Source: Rebecca billardiae RCC1528 (lineage: Eukaryota > Haptophyta). Taken from it: a stretch of DNA of 64,000 nucleotides. Positions 11,270 through 21,382 of the stretch are shown here, piece by piece; within the stretch, counting starts at the first letter, position 1; each line of letters opens with the position of its first letter. The DNA lies in NCBI GenBank assembly GCA_965240325.2, contig OZ251234.1:1860001-1924000 (forward strand), read 5' to 3'. A program made the position numbers and the translations under genes. The notes beneath the pieces are model-generated. The model worked only from the letters and a program-made list of their open reading frames with translations. It did not search any database and was not told the DNA's origin.

Positions 11270-12880
11270 TCACGCGTCGGCCGCCGGCCACGGCGGGAGC
11301 GGCGCGGCCGAGAGCCGGTTGCGCTCGAGCATCGCGCTCAGGCTCGCCTGCAGCGGCTCGTCGCCCTCCCCGAGCGGCAGCAGGTTCGCCGGGCGGACGA
11401 GCACGCTCGTCCCGTCGTCGAGCACGACCGGGTTGCGCACGCCCGACGGAACGACTGTGCCCGGGATCATCTGCTCGTCGAAGCGCTCGTCCTTGGCGAC
11501 GCCGCAGAGGCCGTTGAGCTCGGGCCGCCCCTGCAGCGCGCGGATGCGCACGCGCCGCCCGCCAAGCCGCACCTTGGCCGCGCCGAGCGGGTGCGGCCCG
11601 CGCGCGCTCACCACCGCCGACTGGATCAAGTAGGCGTCGTCGTCGTCCCGTATCCACACCGGCACCGCCGCCACTACCAGCCGCTCGTCCGCGCGGAAGT
11701 CGACCAGTGGCGACGCTGCGAGCAGCGCGTAGTCGCGGCCCACGTCACGGAGCATGTCGGAGCCGATGGCCCAGTCTTCGCGCATGCCCTCGTCGTCGCT
11801 GAGCGGGACGGCGACGGCCGGCGGCGGCGGCCGCGCGCGCCGCGCGCCGCGCGCGGAGCGCGGCGGCCGAGGCGCTTTGCCGCGCAAGATGGCCGCGGCG
11901 CGGTCGCCGGCGCCCGCAAAGTCGTCCGGGCTGAGTGCGGCGAGCTCGGCGACGCGCATGATCGGGCCGACGCGCCGCGGGGCGTCGCCGCCGGTGTGGC
12001 GCGGGGTGAGCCAGAGCACCGTCGGCAGCCGCTGCAGCACGCCGCTGTCCAGCCGCGACACGGGCTCGGGCGTGGCGATGTCCGCATACATCTCGGCGCC
12101 GCCGATGCGCCGGCGCGCCGAGGCCCACGCGTCGTCGGTCGCGATCGCCTTCAGCGTGAAGGCGAGGACGTCGGAGGCGGCGACCCCGCGCGAGGGCTTG
12201 GGCGGGGGCACGCCGCCCGCGGAGGCGCCCGCCACGACCGCCTTGTCATACGTCTCCGTCACGAACGCAGAGCGTTGGGTGAGTGCGCCGCTCTCGGTGC
12301 GGCAGTTGACGACGACACACATCGCGGCGCCCAGGTCTGGGGGCATCGTCCGCGCGGCCGCCGAGAGCTTGCCGCCCTGCTCCTCGTCCAGGCCGGCCAG
12401 CACGCTGGCGTTCGGCACGTTCGAGCCCTTCCACGGCAGCGGCACGAAGATCACGGGCAGCTCGATCTTGCCCGAGTGCGGGGCGGCGCTCCTGTTGAGC
12501 TGCGCGAGCTCGAGCGTGCGCAGGCAGTCTGCGCACGCCTGTGCGCTGTCGAACACGAAGACGAGGGCACCGCGTCCGCTGGGCGCCTTCCTAGCCTCTT
12601 CGCGGACGGTATCCGACAGCCGCGAGCTGGTCTCGACGCCGCCCAGCGGCTCGTCCAGGATCGCCATCAGGAACTTGATCAGATTCATCGCTGCCTTGTG
12701 CGCGCGCGCCATGTCCTGGCCCAATTCAGAGCACGTCTTCTTGTGCTGCGGCCAGTGCGCGCGCTGGCACGCGGACGAGCAGTAGTACTCGAGGCGGCAC
12801 TTGGCGCACGTCTTCACCTCGTTGAGCTCGCATACCTTGCCGCATGGCGTGCAGATTCGTCTCGGATGCGCCGCCGCCAT
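11270..12880 (-). CDS. MYND-type zinc finger protein
   Basis: The protein is 536 residues from the ATG at 12880; an in-frame extension upstream is low-quality sequence and ends inside a repeat, so the later start is preferred. The MYND finger is at the N-terminus with C10, C13, C25, C28, C34, C38, H46 and C50, matching C-x2-C...C-x2-C-x5-C-x3-C-x7-H-x3-C. MYND fingers bind proline-rich partner peptides. Residues 60-430 are unfamiliar, with no SET signature. Near the C-terminus is GRPELNG, followed by a VLDDGTSVLVRPANLL stretch, which looks like a small beta-barrel found in many algal MYND proteins; a related GRADLEG segment opens the 17.7-18.5 kb protein. There is no visible intron. The downstream end lies close to a microsatellite. 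Function beyond protein binding is unknown. Confidence 0.8.
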   Translation of the reverse strand: MAAAHPRRICTPCGKVCELNEVKTCAKCRLEYYCSSACQRAHWPQHKKTCSELGQDMARAHKAAMNLIKFLMAILDEPLGGVETSSRLSDTVREEARKAPSGRGALVFVFDSAQACADCLRTLELAQLNRSAAPHSGKIELPVIFVPLPWKGSNVPNASVLAGLDEEQGGKLSAAARTMPPDLGAAMCVVVNCRTESGALTQRSAFVTETYDKAVVAGASAGGVPPPKPSRGVAASDVLAFTLKAIATDDAWASARRRIGGAEMYADIATPEPVSRLDSGVLQRLPTVLWLTPRHTGGDAPRRVGPIMRVAELAALSPDDFAGAGDRAAAILRGKAPRPPRSARGARRARPPPPAVAVPLSDDEGMREDWAIGSDMLRDVGRDYALLAASPLVDFRADERLVVAAVPVWIRDDDDAYLIQSAVVSARGPHPLGAAKVRLGGRRVRIRALQGRPELNGLCGVAKDERFDEQMIPGTVVPSGVRNPVVLDDGTSVLVRPANLLPLGEGDEPLQASLSAMLERNRLSAAPLPPWPAADA

Positions 12881-12966
12881 ACTGCCGTCGAGCCGTCGAC
12901 GCTCGTCCCGGACGGCCGCTCCGGGCTGGATCTCAGATCCGCGCGCGGGTTTGCTCTGTGAGTCTC

Positions 12967-13575
12967 TATGGAGCGCTCGTTGGAACTTGGCGGGGCTTGG
13001 AACTTGACACCGCATTTCCCAGCGAAGTGCCCCATCTCGGCGGGGCTGGCACGGTCGGCACACGCTCCTGAGCGCTCGCTTCGCGGTGCGGCAGGCCTTG
13101 GGCAGCCCAGACAGACATGCCGCGACCGAATTACCGGGCCATGCGCGCACCACACCCGCGCCACATGGCCTGCGCGCTGGACGACTGAGAGGCAACGCCG
13201 AACCACTGCATTCCACTGCCCCGCATGCACCCCAAGTCACCTTCAGAGGGCGTCGACGAGCGCAGAGCGGGTGCGTGGGAGTTCGGCCAACTCGTGTACC
13301 TTCTTGCTAGCACCAGCGGCGAGGTCGCAAGCCGAACCTTGACCAGCCGTGGAACTTGAGCTGGTCGGCAGCAAAACCACCGTTTAACCCGGATCAAGTT
13401 AGCAGCGTGCGAGGAGGAGGCGCGGTGCGCGTCCGCGGCTGGCGAGAGGCGTCCGGACCGTGCCGTTCTCGGCCGCGCCCGCGCGCTTCCCGCCGCCGCG
13501 GGCCCCGTGTACGCCCGTCGTCGCCCTCGCCGCGCGGGCGCCAAACCGGCGTCAAGTTCCAACGAGCGCTCCATA
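12967..13575. repeat. Candidate small element bounded by 23-bp inverted repeats
   Basis: TATGGAGCGCTCGTTGGAAC plus three more bases occurs at 12967-12989 and as an exact reverse complement at 13553-13575. The interior also repeats CTTGGAACTTGA-like words. I see no target duplication and no transposase, so this may be a non-autonomous DNA element or chance-retained inverted repeat. It lies between the starts of the divergent MYND and TIR-like genes and so covers much of both promoters. Directly after it, 13575-13604 (starting ACAGTTTACTAAGAAT) is nearly repeated at 27499-27525. Confidence 0.5.
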
Positions 13576-13771
13576 CAGTTTACTAAGAATAATAAGAGAC
13601 GCACACAGCTCAGGCAGGCGAGACAGTCAGATGTACAAGTACGTATGTACTATCTATCGACGGCGGAACAGTCGTCGTCGTCGGTTGTTGGCTTGTTGCG
13701 CATCGACAGAACGCATCAGAAGTCGGGCGTCAGCCAGCCGCCTGGGAGTGGAGACAGCGGCGCGCGCGTGG

Positions 13772-16186
13772 ATGGGTGCGTGCGCGTCGTCCGGCACGGG
13801 CGCGGCGGCCGAGGAGGGGCCGTCCTCGCCAGGCCCACGGCATGGTGGCTCGGCGTCAGTCATCCTCGTCCACGCCTTGGACCCCGACGAGCTGGACCGG
13901 CCGACGCACGCGCGCGTCGCGCTCGTGAGCCGCGCGCTCGTCGCGAGCGGCCTCCAGCCCTGGCTGCGCTGGCCGGCGGGGCAGCGGCCCGGCCCGTCCG
14001 CGCGCGCGGTGCACGACCTCGAGTCGCTCGCGACGAGCATCTCCGACCCCGCCGTCCCCGTTGTCGTCTTTGTCACCCGCCCGCTGCTCGAGGACCTCGA
14101 GAAGCACGTGCACGCGTCAGACGGCGGCGACTCTCACTCGCTCGCAAACCTGATCGCGCACGGGTACGAGCGGCGGATCGTGCCGGTGGTGATGGAGCCC
14201 CGCTGCGCCGCGGCCGACGACTGGCCCGGCGAGATCGGCAGCGCGCTCCGCGACCGCGGCGCGCGCTCGATCGACCTGCAGTCCGACGCGTCGCAGCGTT
14301 ACGTCCCCGCGCTGCTACGGCTCAAGCAGATGCTGGGCGTGCGGCCCAGCGGCGCGGCGGGCGTGCACCCGGCGCTCGGCGTGGAGAGCGGCTGGGAGGG
14401 CGAGCCGGACGAGGCCGAGCCCGCCGACGCCGCCGCCGACGCCGCCGCCGCGCTGCGCGCGCGGCGCGAGCGCGTGGCGGCGGGCGCGGACGCGCTGGCG
14501 GCTGCGGTGCGCGGCGCGGATGGCTCCGCGGAGGCGCTGCAGGCGCTGGCGGACGTGGAGGCGCATGCGAGCTCGGCGGACCCGGCGCGCGCGCTGCCCT
14601 GCCTGCCCGCGCCCATGCCCGCGCCCGCGGCGCACATCGCGCGCGCCCTCGGACAGCTCGTCGGCGGCTCGGCGCGCGCGCACGCGGCCGCGGCGTCCGT
14701 GCCGCAGGCCGTGATAGCCTGCGCCGAGGTCCATGCGGACACGGCGCGCGTGCAGGCGGCGGCGTGGCGCGCGCTGGCGGCGCTGTGCGCGACGGACGAG
14801 GACCGCGCGGGCGCGTCCGCGTGCGCGCGCGCCGCGCTGCACGGCTCCCCGCTCAGCGCCGCCGTCCACGCCCTCGAGGCACACCCGCACAGCAGTGCGG
14901 TCCAAGCGGCCGCGTGCACCGCGCTGGCGCGGCTTGTGCCGTATGCGGCAGCGGCGGCGGCGGCGGCGGCGCGCGCGGTGGCGGAGGAGGGGAGCAAGGA
15001 CGCGCTCGCGCTCGCGCGGCGCGAGGTCGCCGTCGGCGGCGTGGGCGGCGACGGCGAAGTCACGTGGCAGGACGGACCCGCCGGGCGCGCCGCCGGCTCC
15101 GAGCTTGCCGCGGTGGCCGAGCGCGCGCTCGCGGCCGCGGCGCGCGCGCACGGCGCGGCGGACGGCACGGCGGCGTGGGCGCCCGTGCGCGCGGCGTCCG
15201 CGGCGCTGCTCGGCGCGCTGGGCGCCGTCGCGCGCGCCGCCGAGCACACCGACGCGCCCCGCCCCGCGCCGAGCGGGCCCTCCGCCACCCTGGCCGTGCC
15301 CGCGAGCGCGCCGCTGCCGCTCGCGCCGCCTCACGCTGATGGCAGTCCTGCGCCGTTGCCGCGCGCGCCGAGCCCGGCGCCCGGCGCGCCGAGCACGGAG
15401 GCGAAGGACTCGCTCCGCGCGCTGCGCGAGGCGCGATCGCCCGCCGAAGCGCGCGCCGCGCTCCGCCTCCGCCGCGAGCCCACCGAGGCCACCGTCGAGT
15501 GGCTGGCGCACGCGTGGGCGCCCGCGTGCACGCAGCTGGCGCGCACCTTTGTCGCGCACGGAGGCGTCGCGCATGACGCGTGCGTGGCGCTCGGCGGCAT
15601 CGCGGCGTTCCACGAGCCGGGGTGGAGCGGCGAGTCATCCGACTTCGCGCGCGGGCACGCGCTCGTGCGCGCGCGCCTCGCCGAGACCGTCGCGCTCCTC
15701 GCCGACGCGCACGTGCGCGACGCGCGCGTGCAGAGCGCGGCAGTGTCGGCGCTGCGCGCGCACCTGAGCCGACTGGCGGTTGTGGACAAGCGCGCGGCGG
15801 GCGGCGCGGGCTGCGTGCGCACGGTGCTGCAGGCGGCGCGCGCGCACCCCGCGCACGCCGCGCTGCAGCTCGACGCGTGCGACGCGCTCCGCGCCTACGC
15901 CGACTGGTTCAACACCTCCGCAGCCGAGCGCGAGCTCCCCGGCTTTGAGCGCGCGCAGCTCGAGGCGGCGCGCGAGAGACTGGACGAGCTTGGCGCGAGC
16001 GGCGCGGTGGGCGTGCTGGTGGGAGCGCTCGAGGCGCACCCGCGGGACGAGGCGGTGCAGGAGGCGGCGCGCTTCGCGCTGCAGCGCCTCTGCGCGCCCT
16101 CCTCCACCGCGCACGACGAGTGGGAGGCGGGCACGCGCGCGCGCAAGCGCGCGGCGCTCGCGGCGGGGGCGCCGCCCTTCATCTGA
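13772..16186 (+). CDS. TIR-like domain protein with C-terminal armadillo-type repeats, putatively N-myristoylated
   Basis: The product is 804 residues from the ATG at 13772. The first residues, MGACASS, fit an N-myristoylation and palmitoylation signal, which supports this start over longer in-frame options and suggests membrane attachment. Residues about 30-190 resemble the TIR-like domain expanded in algae and oomycetes: a hydrophobic beta strand, an alpha region with ARVALVSRALVASGLQPWLRW, then VPVVVFVTRPLLEDLEK and RRIVPVVMEPRC followed by W-x-G-x-I-G. The remainder, residues 230-800, is Ala-rich and contains repeated helices such as HPRDEAVQEAARFALQRLC and HVRDARVQSAAVSALRAHL, the pattern of degenerate armadillo repeats. 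This is the SARM1 combination in reverse order. Whether it has NADase activity cannot be read; the catalytic Glu is not obvious to me. No introns are visible. Confidence 0.65.
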   Translation: MGACASSGTGAAAEEGPSSPGPRHGGSASVILVHALDPDELDRPTHARVALVSRALVASGLQPWLRWPAGQRPGPSARAVHDLESLATSISDPAVPVVVFVTRPLLEDLEKHVHASDGGDSHSLANLIAHGYERRIVPVVMEPRCAAADDWPGEIGSALRDRGARSIDLQSDASQRYVPALLRLKQMLGVRPSGAAGVHPALGVESGWEGEPDEAEPADAAADAAAALRARRERVAAGADALAAAVRGADGSAEALQALADVEAHASSADPARALPCLPAPMPAPAAHIARALGQLVGGSARAHAAAASVPQAVIACAEVHADTARVQAAAWRALAALCATDEDRAGASACARAALHGSPLSAAVHALEAHPHSSAVQAAACTALARLVPYAAAAAAAAARAVAEEGSKDALALARREVAVGGVGGDGEVTWQDGPAGRAAGSELAAVAERALAAAARAHGAADGTAAWAPVRAASAALLGALGAVARAAEHTDAPRPAPSGPSATLAVPASAPLPLAPPHADGSPAPLPRAPSPAPGAPSTEAKDSLRALREARSPAEARAALRLRREPTEATVEWLAHAWAPACTQLARTFVAHGGVAHDACVALGGIAAFHEPGWSGESSDFARGHALVRARLAETVALLADAHVRDARVQSAAVSALRAHLSRLAVVDKRAAGGAGCVRTVLQAARAHPAHAALQLDACDALRAYADWFNTSAAERELPGFERAQLEAARERLDELGASGAVGVLVGALEAHPRDEAVQEAARFALQRLCAPSSTAHDEWEAGTRARKRAALAAGAPPFI

Positions 16187-16950
16187 GCGCGCCCGGCGCC
16201 GCGCTCGTCACGCGGCGGCTCGGCGAGGCGGCTCGGTGCTTCGGGCCCGCTGGGCCTGCTGCCCATCGTACACTCCAGCACCAGTGCTCCGCAGCACGCG
16301 CGGGTGCGAGGTGTGAGCGCCGTGCCGCGATCAGGCCAGGAGCGACGCCCACGCGAGCCGCCGCGCGGCGATATGCCCCGCTGTCGCTGAGCGCGCAGCC
16401 TGCGCTCTGTTTATTCACACACACGTGCGCGCCGCTGTCACGCCTCACGGCGTCGGCGAGGATGCAGGCGCTTGCAGCGCGCGCGTCAGATCGATCGCGA
16501 TCGAGCGCCACTGCGCTATACGCTTTATAATTATTTGCCATAATCATCCAGCGTAGTATATATATAGTTATTTTAGATGCAGCTGACCGGAGTACTCGGC
16601 CTCCGCGGGACAGCCTGGCTGGCAGGTGCTGCGGCCCGGCCCTGTGCTCCTGCTCGGGCCTGTGCAGCCTGCTGTCAGAGACGAGACTACAGCTGTGACA
16701 GCTGACCGAGCTAGACTTAGAGTCTACTACCGCCGTAGACGGTAGATGAACGGTATACTTAGAAGTTAAGCGGTAGCGGAGAGTGACCGACAGAGTCTGG
16801 CACAGTGACCGTCAGACTGACTACGGTCAATCAGTGCGGCGCTCGGGCGGCGCGCGAAAGTATATCCGCTTAGAATTAGATCCGAGCATCACTGATGCTG
16901 ATCATCTGACTGAGCCCTGATGACTCCATCACTCTTCAGCACTATGACTG
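16187..16950. other. Intergenic, no gene seen
   Basis: This is the 3' flank of the TIR-like gene, followed by lower-GC DNA rich in short TAG/CTA words. No repeat copies or coding signals were found. Confidence 0.5.
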
Positions 16951-17440
16951 TCGGCCACCGGTGACCGGTGACGACAGAGCAGTCACCGCGGTGCCCAGTC
17001 CCGGGCAGTGGGACCGCCGCCGCCGCGGGCCAACCGCCAATCAAGTGCTGATGATAATGCGCTCTGACGACTGCTGACGAATCATCACGAAAGCGGAAAC
17101 GGTGCGCGGAATATCACGGATAGACTGATAGTGCCAGACTCGGCCAGACCGCCTCACGGGTCGGCAGCGCGGTGTGTGGCGAGTGCTGAAGAGAGTTGCA
17201 AGTCGGCCACCGGGTCCGGTCTCCGGAGTGACGACAGAGCAGTCACCAGTGCCCAGTCCCGGGCAGTGGGACCGCCGCCGCCGCGGGCCAACCGCCAATC
17301 AAGTGCTGATGATAATGCGCTCTGACGACTGCTGACGAATCATCACGAAAGCGGAAACGGTGCGCGGAATATCACGGATAGACTGATAGTGCCAGACTCG
17401 GCCAGACCGCCTCACGGGTCGGCAGCGCGGTGTGTGGCGA
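16951..17440. repeat. Tandem duplication, about 255 bp period
   Basis: 16951-17182 and 17203-17440 are close copies, both running from TCGGCCACCGG to GCGCGGTGTGTGGCGA, with a 20-bp unique joint. The copies differ by small indels near their starts (offset 252 bp at the start, 258 bp later), so the duplication is not brand new. Confidence 0.9.
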
Positions 17441-17709
17441 TGGTGGACGCCCGTACCGGGTGATATCGACGGGTGGATGCGTGTCTCGGCGTGCCGGCTG
17501 CGAGCACCAGCAAGTGCGGCGGGAGCTTCGATCGAGCCTCTGCGCGTCAGCCTCGGCCTGGGAGCGCTGCACGCGCCGCGGCGTGCCGGCGAAGCGTCCT
17601 TGCTCCGCGCGCCTGCCCATGCGCGGAGCTCCGAGCGGACGTGCGCCCAGCCACGCGAGGGGCCACGCCCGCCCGGCGGCCGCAGGGCCACAGTGCGCCC
17701 GCGCCCAGC

Positions 17710-18525
17710 TCACGCCCGCGGCGCACTCAGCCGCGCGAGCAGCTCGCGCCACGCGTGCACGCCGCCCACGTCTTCGAACACGGCCGTGTGCTCGAAGCTC
17801 GCGCCCTTGCCCTCGTCGTCGAAGTCGTCCTCGTCGTCGTCCGCGCCGGCTCTGCCGGGGAACAGCGCGTCGCCCACCTGCTGCTTGATGATGCCCACGA
17901 ACGGGTCCCGCTCCTGCACCTCGCAGCTCACGCCGTACACCTGCTCCGCGGTGAAGCGCAGCGAGCGACCGCCCGAGCTGGCCTCGCCGTACTTGGCGGC
18001 GGCGTCCTTCTGGTCGAAGGCGCTCTTGAGGCACACGGCGGCCCGCGAGCAGAAGCGGCTCCAGTCCCACGAGCTATCCGCGACGACGACGCCGCGCGAC
18101 ACGGCCAGCTTGGCGAAGAGGAGGAAGTCGGCGAGCTGCGTCGCGTCTGTGCACGACGGGTTATAAAGCCCGTGCATACAGCCGCCGCCCAGTGTCATGT
18201 CGTCGTCGACGCGCATGCGATAGCAGTCCACAATCCACTCGTACGCGCGCTCGTCATCGAGCCCCGCCCTCCACGCCGACGGCGTGGCGAGCTCCGCGCC
18301 CCCGCCCGCCTCGTCGGCGCCCGTCGTGGGCGCGCCGGCGGAAGGCGCGCCCTTCGCCGCCTCGACGTGCGCCGCGGGCACGTCGACGCACTCCGAGGTG
18401 GAGTTGACGCGCAGGCCGTAGATGTCGTCGCCTTCGGTGGAGAGGATGGTCGCCTCGAGGCCCTCCAGGTCCGCGCGGCCCGCGACGCCCTTGATCACCA
18501 CCGACTGCCCGCGCGAGAACGCCAT
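17710..18525 (-). CDS. Conserved-looking unknown protein with SH3-like (GRPELNG-type) N-terminus
   Basis: The protein is 271 residues. The first 60 residues, with QSVVIKGVAGRADLEGLEA and a following beta-rich stretch ending in VDVPAAHVEAA, look like the small barrel that also closes the 11.3-12.9 kb MYND protein. Residues about 95-200 hold a compact alpha-helical segment with YRMRVDDDMTLGGGCMHGLY and LADFLLFAKLAVSRGVV, which I recall as a module found with MYND proteins in algae. The C-terminus has a DDDEDDFDDEGKG acidic patch and then a helix. There is no signal peptide and no visible intron. It starts in a cleaner promoter region than most genes here. I do not know its function; a protein-interaction or regulatory role is only a guess. 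Confidence 0.65.
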   Translation of the reverse strand: MAFSRGQSVVIKGVAGRADLEGLEATILSTEGDDIYGLRVNSTSECVDVPAAHVEAAKGAPSAGAPTTGADEAGGGAELATPSAWRAGLDDERAYEWIVDCYRMRVDDDMTLGGGCMHGLYNPSCTDATQLADFLLFAKLAVSRGVVVADSSWDWSRFCSRAAVCLKSAFDQKDAAAKYGEASSGGRSLRFTAEQVYGVSCEVQERDPFVGIIKQQVGDALFPGRAGADDDEDDFDDEGKGASFEHTAVFEDVGGVHAWRELLARLSAPRA

Positions 18526-19367
18526 CTGCTCGGGGGCCGAGCGCGCAAGGGGCCGTTGACGGGGGAGGGCCGCCCGCCCAGCCCTTTGCCGCAGGCTGCG
18601 CAGGCGTCATCGGCCGGCGCGTTTCGGCAGCAGTCAATTTCTTCGCAAGCAGTGAACGCCGGCCGCCCGCCGTCCATTCACGAAGCTCGCGCCTGCCGCT
18701 GCACCAAGCTGGCCGGCCGGGCACTTCTAAGCTTGACTCTTACCAGTACTGTCGTACGACTGCGTCACGCCGGGATGACACTCGTCACTGGAAGTGGAAA
18801 GGCAGGAACACTGCCACTGAGTTGCGTGGCCGCGAGCATCATACGTACGTATTTGCGAAGTCTCACGTTATGACCTATACATGATTCATGATGCACTGCT
18901 GTCTGCTGTCGGACGACGGTCATCCGACGCGGACTCCGCGGTCCCGGTCGGCGTCGCCCAGGCCACCCGACGGCCACGTGCCACGAGTGCGATCGGCTGG
19001 CCGCGGCCACGCGGGCCTGCGAGTTGTTGCCCCGCACCAACTACCAAGCTTCCGCGCTCGGTCAGTCGGGGCTCCTGACGCGCTGCCGCCCATGCCGTCA
19101 TGCAGGCGTGAAGCAGAGCACACGCCAACGAGCGCGCACGACGGCACGAGCGCTCCGACTCACACCGCGGCGCAGCACGGCGCAGAATCCAACCCGCGAC
19201 GCCTCGACGCGTACTGCACGCCGCGAAACGCCCTGCACCCGCGCGCCGCCGCGCGACGCGGCACGGCCTCTGCCGAGGGTGCGACCGACCGTGCCGGCTG
19301 CGCAGGCGCTGCCGTCGGCCGCGAGGCCTCGGGCGCGCGCGCGTGCCGCGCGTCCGCGCCCGCCGGC
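18526..19367. other. Intergenic, no gene seen
   Basis: The stretch separates two minus-strand genes. Overlapping open frames on both strands lack any recognisable motif. No repeats shared with other parts of the window were noticed. Confidence 0.5.
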
Positions 19368-21143
19368 TCACTTGTTGCGCGAGAGGACGATGTACAGGAG
19401 GTGCACCAGCGCGTCCTTGGACGCCGAGTCGGGAAGGACACTCAGCGCGTCCACGGCCTTTTGCGCGTGGCCCTCCGCGAGCGCGCGCGTCTTGCTGAGC
19501 CCGTCAGAGTTGAGCAGCAGCTCGTACGCCTTGTCCAGGTCGCCTCGCTGCTCGAACTTGCGCTTGATCAGGCGCTCAAGCTCCTGCGTCCGCGCGCGCG
19601 GCGCGGGGGAGGGCAGCGCGCTCAGCGCGCCGCGCGCGGACGCTCGCGCGCGACGGCGGCAAGGCACTGACAGCCCGGGACAGCCGGCCGGCGGGTCCGA
19701 GCGGCTGGCTGCGCGGCGCGGCGCGGGCGGGCGTACCGGGTGCTCCTCCGCAGCGAACAGAATGGGCGCCGTCGCGAGGCCGAGCGCCATGTCCTGTAGC
19801 TTCGGCTTGCCGAGCGCGTCCGCGCTGCCCGTGAAGTCGAGCATGTCGTCCACGATCTGGAACGCCAGGCCTGCGCACACCACGCGCGCAGTCGCGCGCG
19901 CGCGCACACACACGGCGAGTGGCGGTGGGCGTGGCAGCACCATAGTCGGCGGTCGAGCGGACGCGGCGCCGGTGCGCGGGCGGGCGGGAGCGCCGAGGGC
20001 GTGGCACGTGGGGGTGCGGCGGCGAGCGCGCAGGGCGGCGAGCGCGGTCCTCACACGCCCCGCCACACGCCGCCAGCCCACGCGCACGCACGCACCGAGG
20101 TGGTACCCGTAGTCATACGCGGCCGCGGTGACGGCCGAGTCGACAGCATGGCCGCCGAGCAGCGCGGCCGACTTGCACGAATACGCGATCAGGGAGGCCG
20201 TCTTGTAGAACGACTTCTCGATGTACAGCGACATCTGCATGCGCTCGTCGGGGGTCGCCTTGATCTGCATGATCTCGCCCTGCACCAGCGACTCGAGCGA
20301 GAGCGCCATCGTCTCCACCACGTGGATGTGCCGCAGGCGCGCCAGCATGAGGGACGCGCGTGCGAGGAGGTAGTCACCGGCGAGCACGGCGACCGTGTTT
20401 GAGTAGGCCTTGTGCACGGCGGCGCCGCCGCGGCGCGTGTCGGCCTCGTCGAGGACGTCGTCGTGGATCAGACTCGCCGTGTGGATCATCTCGGTGATCT
20501 CCGCCAGCCTGAACTGCTTCACGAACGGGTCGGCCGTCGCGTCTCCGTTCGTGGCGCCGCCCACGGCCGCACTCACCCCAGGCACGCTCTCGAGCGCGGG
20601 CGCGGCGCGGCTGGGCGCGGCGTCGGCGCCGGCCGCGGCGAGGCCGACCGCGCGGGCCATGAGGAGCACGATCGTCGGCCTGAACTGCTTGCCCGTCTGC
20701 CTGTCGAAGAAGTGCTGCGCCGCCATGTTGAGCACGGCGTGGTCGGTGCGCAGCAGCTCCTTAATCGAGCACGACAGCGGCTCAATGTCGGGGCGGACGA
20801 GCTCGAAGGGGTTGGGGCCGCGCTGCCACGCGGAGAGATCGCTCGGCGCGGAGCTTCCGACACCGTCCAGCGCGCCCGCCGCGCCCGCCGCGCCCGCCGC
20901 CGCGCCGCTCCCCTCGCCCACTTTGCGCGATGTGGCGGAGGCGGCCATCATGTGGGCGCGCGGCAGCCGCGCGGCGAGTGAGCGCCGAGGGGTGCTGGAC
21001 GCCGGCGCGAGCGATCGGGGGTGCTGCATCACGCCGGCAAAGCACGGCAGCACCGCCAGCAGCAGCGCCGCCGCCAGAACGGGCCGCGCCGCGCGACGGC
21101 CGGCGGGCGTCAACCGGTGAACCATCGGAGAAGGCATCACCAC
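19368..21143 (-). CDS. SPS: Solanesyl-type (long-chain polyprenyl) diphosphate synthase, plastid-targeted
   Basis: Three exons: 21143-20096, 19870-19737 and 19583-19368. The introns 20095-19871 (225 bp) and 19736-19584 (153 bp) start GTGCGT and GTACGC, end GCAG, and are multiples of three without stops, so the unspliced frame stays open. The spliced product is about 465 residues. The first aspartate-rich motif is in MIHTASLIHDDVLDEAD and the second in LAFQIVDDMLDFTG; the C-terminus YIVLSRNK matches solanesyl synthases. It would extend isopentenyl units into the side chain of plastoquinone or ubiquinone. The leader has a hydrophobic core (VLAAALLLAVLPCFAG) followed by a Ser/Arg/Pro-rich stretch, typical of bipartite targeting into a complex plastid. 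It is divergent from the KICS2-like gene. Confidence 0.92.
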   Translation of the reverse strand: MVMPSPMVHRLTPAGRRAARPVLAAALLLAVLPCFAGVMQHPRSLAPASSTPRRSLAARLPRAHMMAASATSRKVGEGSGAAAGAAGAAGALDGVGSSAPSDLSAWQRGPNPFELVRPDIEPLSCSIKELLRTDHAVLNMAAQHFFDRQTGKQFRPTIVLLMARAVGLAAAGADAAPSRAAPALESVPGVSAAVGGATNGDATADPFVKQFRLAEITEMIHTASLIHDDVLDEADTRRGGAAVHKAYSNTVAVLAGDYLLARASLMLARLRHIHVVETMALSLESLVQGEIMQIKATPDERMQMSLYIEKSFYKTASLIAYSCKSAALLGGHAVDSAVTAAAYDYGYHLGACVRVGWRRVAGRVRTALAALRARRRTPTCHALGAPARPRTGAASARPPTMVLPRPPPLAVCVRARATARVVCAGLAFQIVDDMLDFTGSADALGKPKLQDMALGLATAPILFAAEEHPVRPPAPRRAASRSDPPAGCPGLSVPCRRRARASARGALSALPSPAPRARTQELERLIKRKFEQRGDLDKAYELLLNSDGLSKTRALAEGHAQKAVDALSVLPDSASKDALVHLLYIVLSRNK

Positions 21144-21382
21144 CTGCGGCGGCAGTGTCCGATGCTCCCTCTCGGGAGAGCGCGAGAAGCAGCGCGCCGC
21201 CCGCGCGGCTCGGCGCCCGTTGATTGGCTGCGCGCAGCATCGGCAAAGCCTCTCGAAGCTTTTCTCCCGCGCGGCCCCTCGCCTTCGACCCCGGACGCAC
21301 GCAGAGGCTCACTTCAGCATGGCGGCGGGGGCCTCTCGTGCTGCCTATTGAGCCCATCACAGCTGCCCGCCGCCAGAGCGGC
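21144..21382. promoter_or_regulatory. Bidirectional promoter between SPS and the KICS2-like gene
   Basis: The two start codons face away from each other with 239 bp between them, or 80 bp if the upstream in-frame ATG at 21224 is used. Both genes must share control sequences here. I see no clear TATA box or repeated factor site; the region is GC-rich. Confidence 0.6.

Noticed and set aside
12881-13240. 120-residue N-terminal extension of the MYND protein
   Set aside because: It runs through the inverted-repeat element, has no protein-like features, and places the MYND finger away from the terminus; the ATG at 12880 is a better start.
13460-13771. 104-residue extension of the TIR-like protein
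   Set aside because: It would bury the MGACASS lipidation signal and includes a dispersed repeat.
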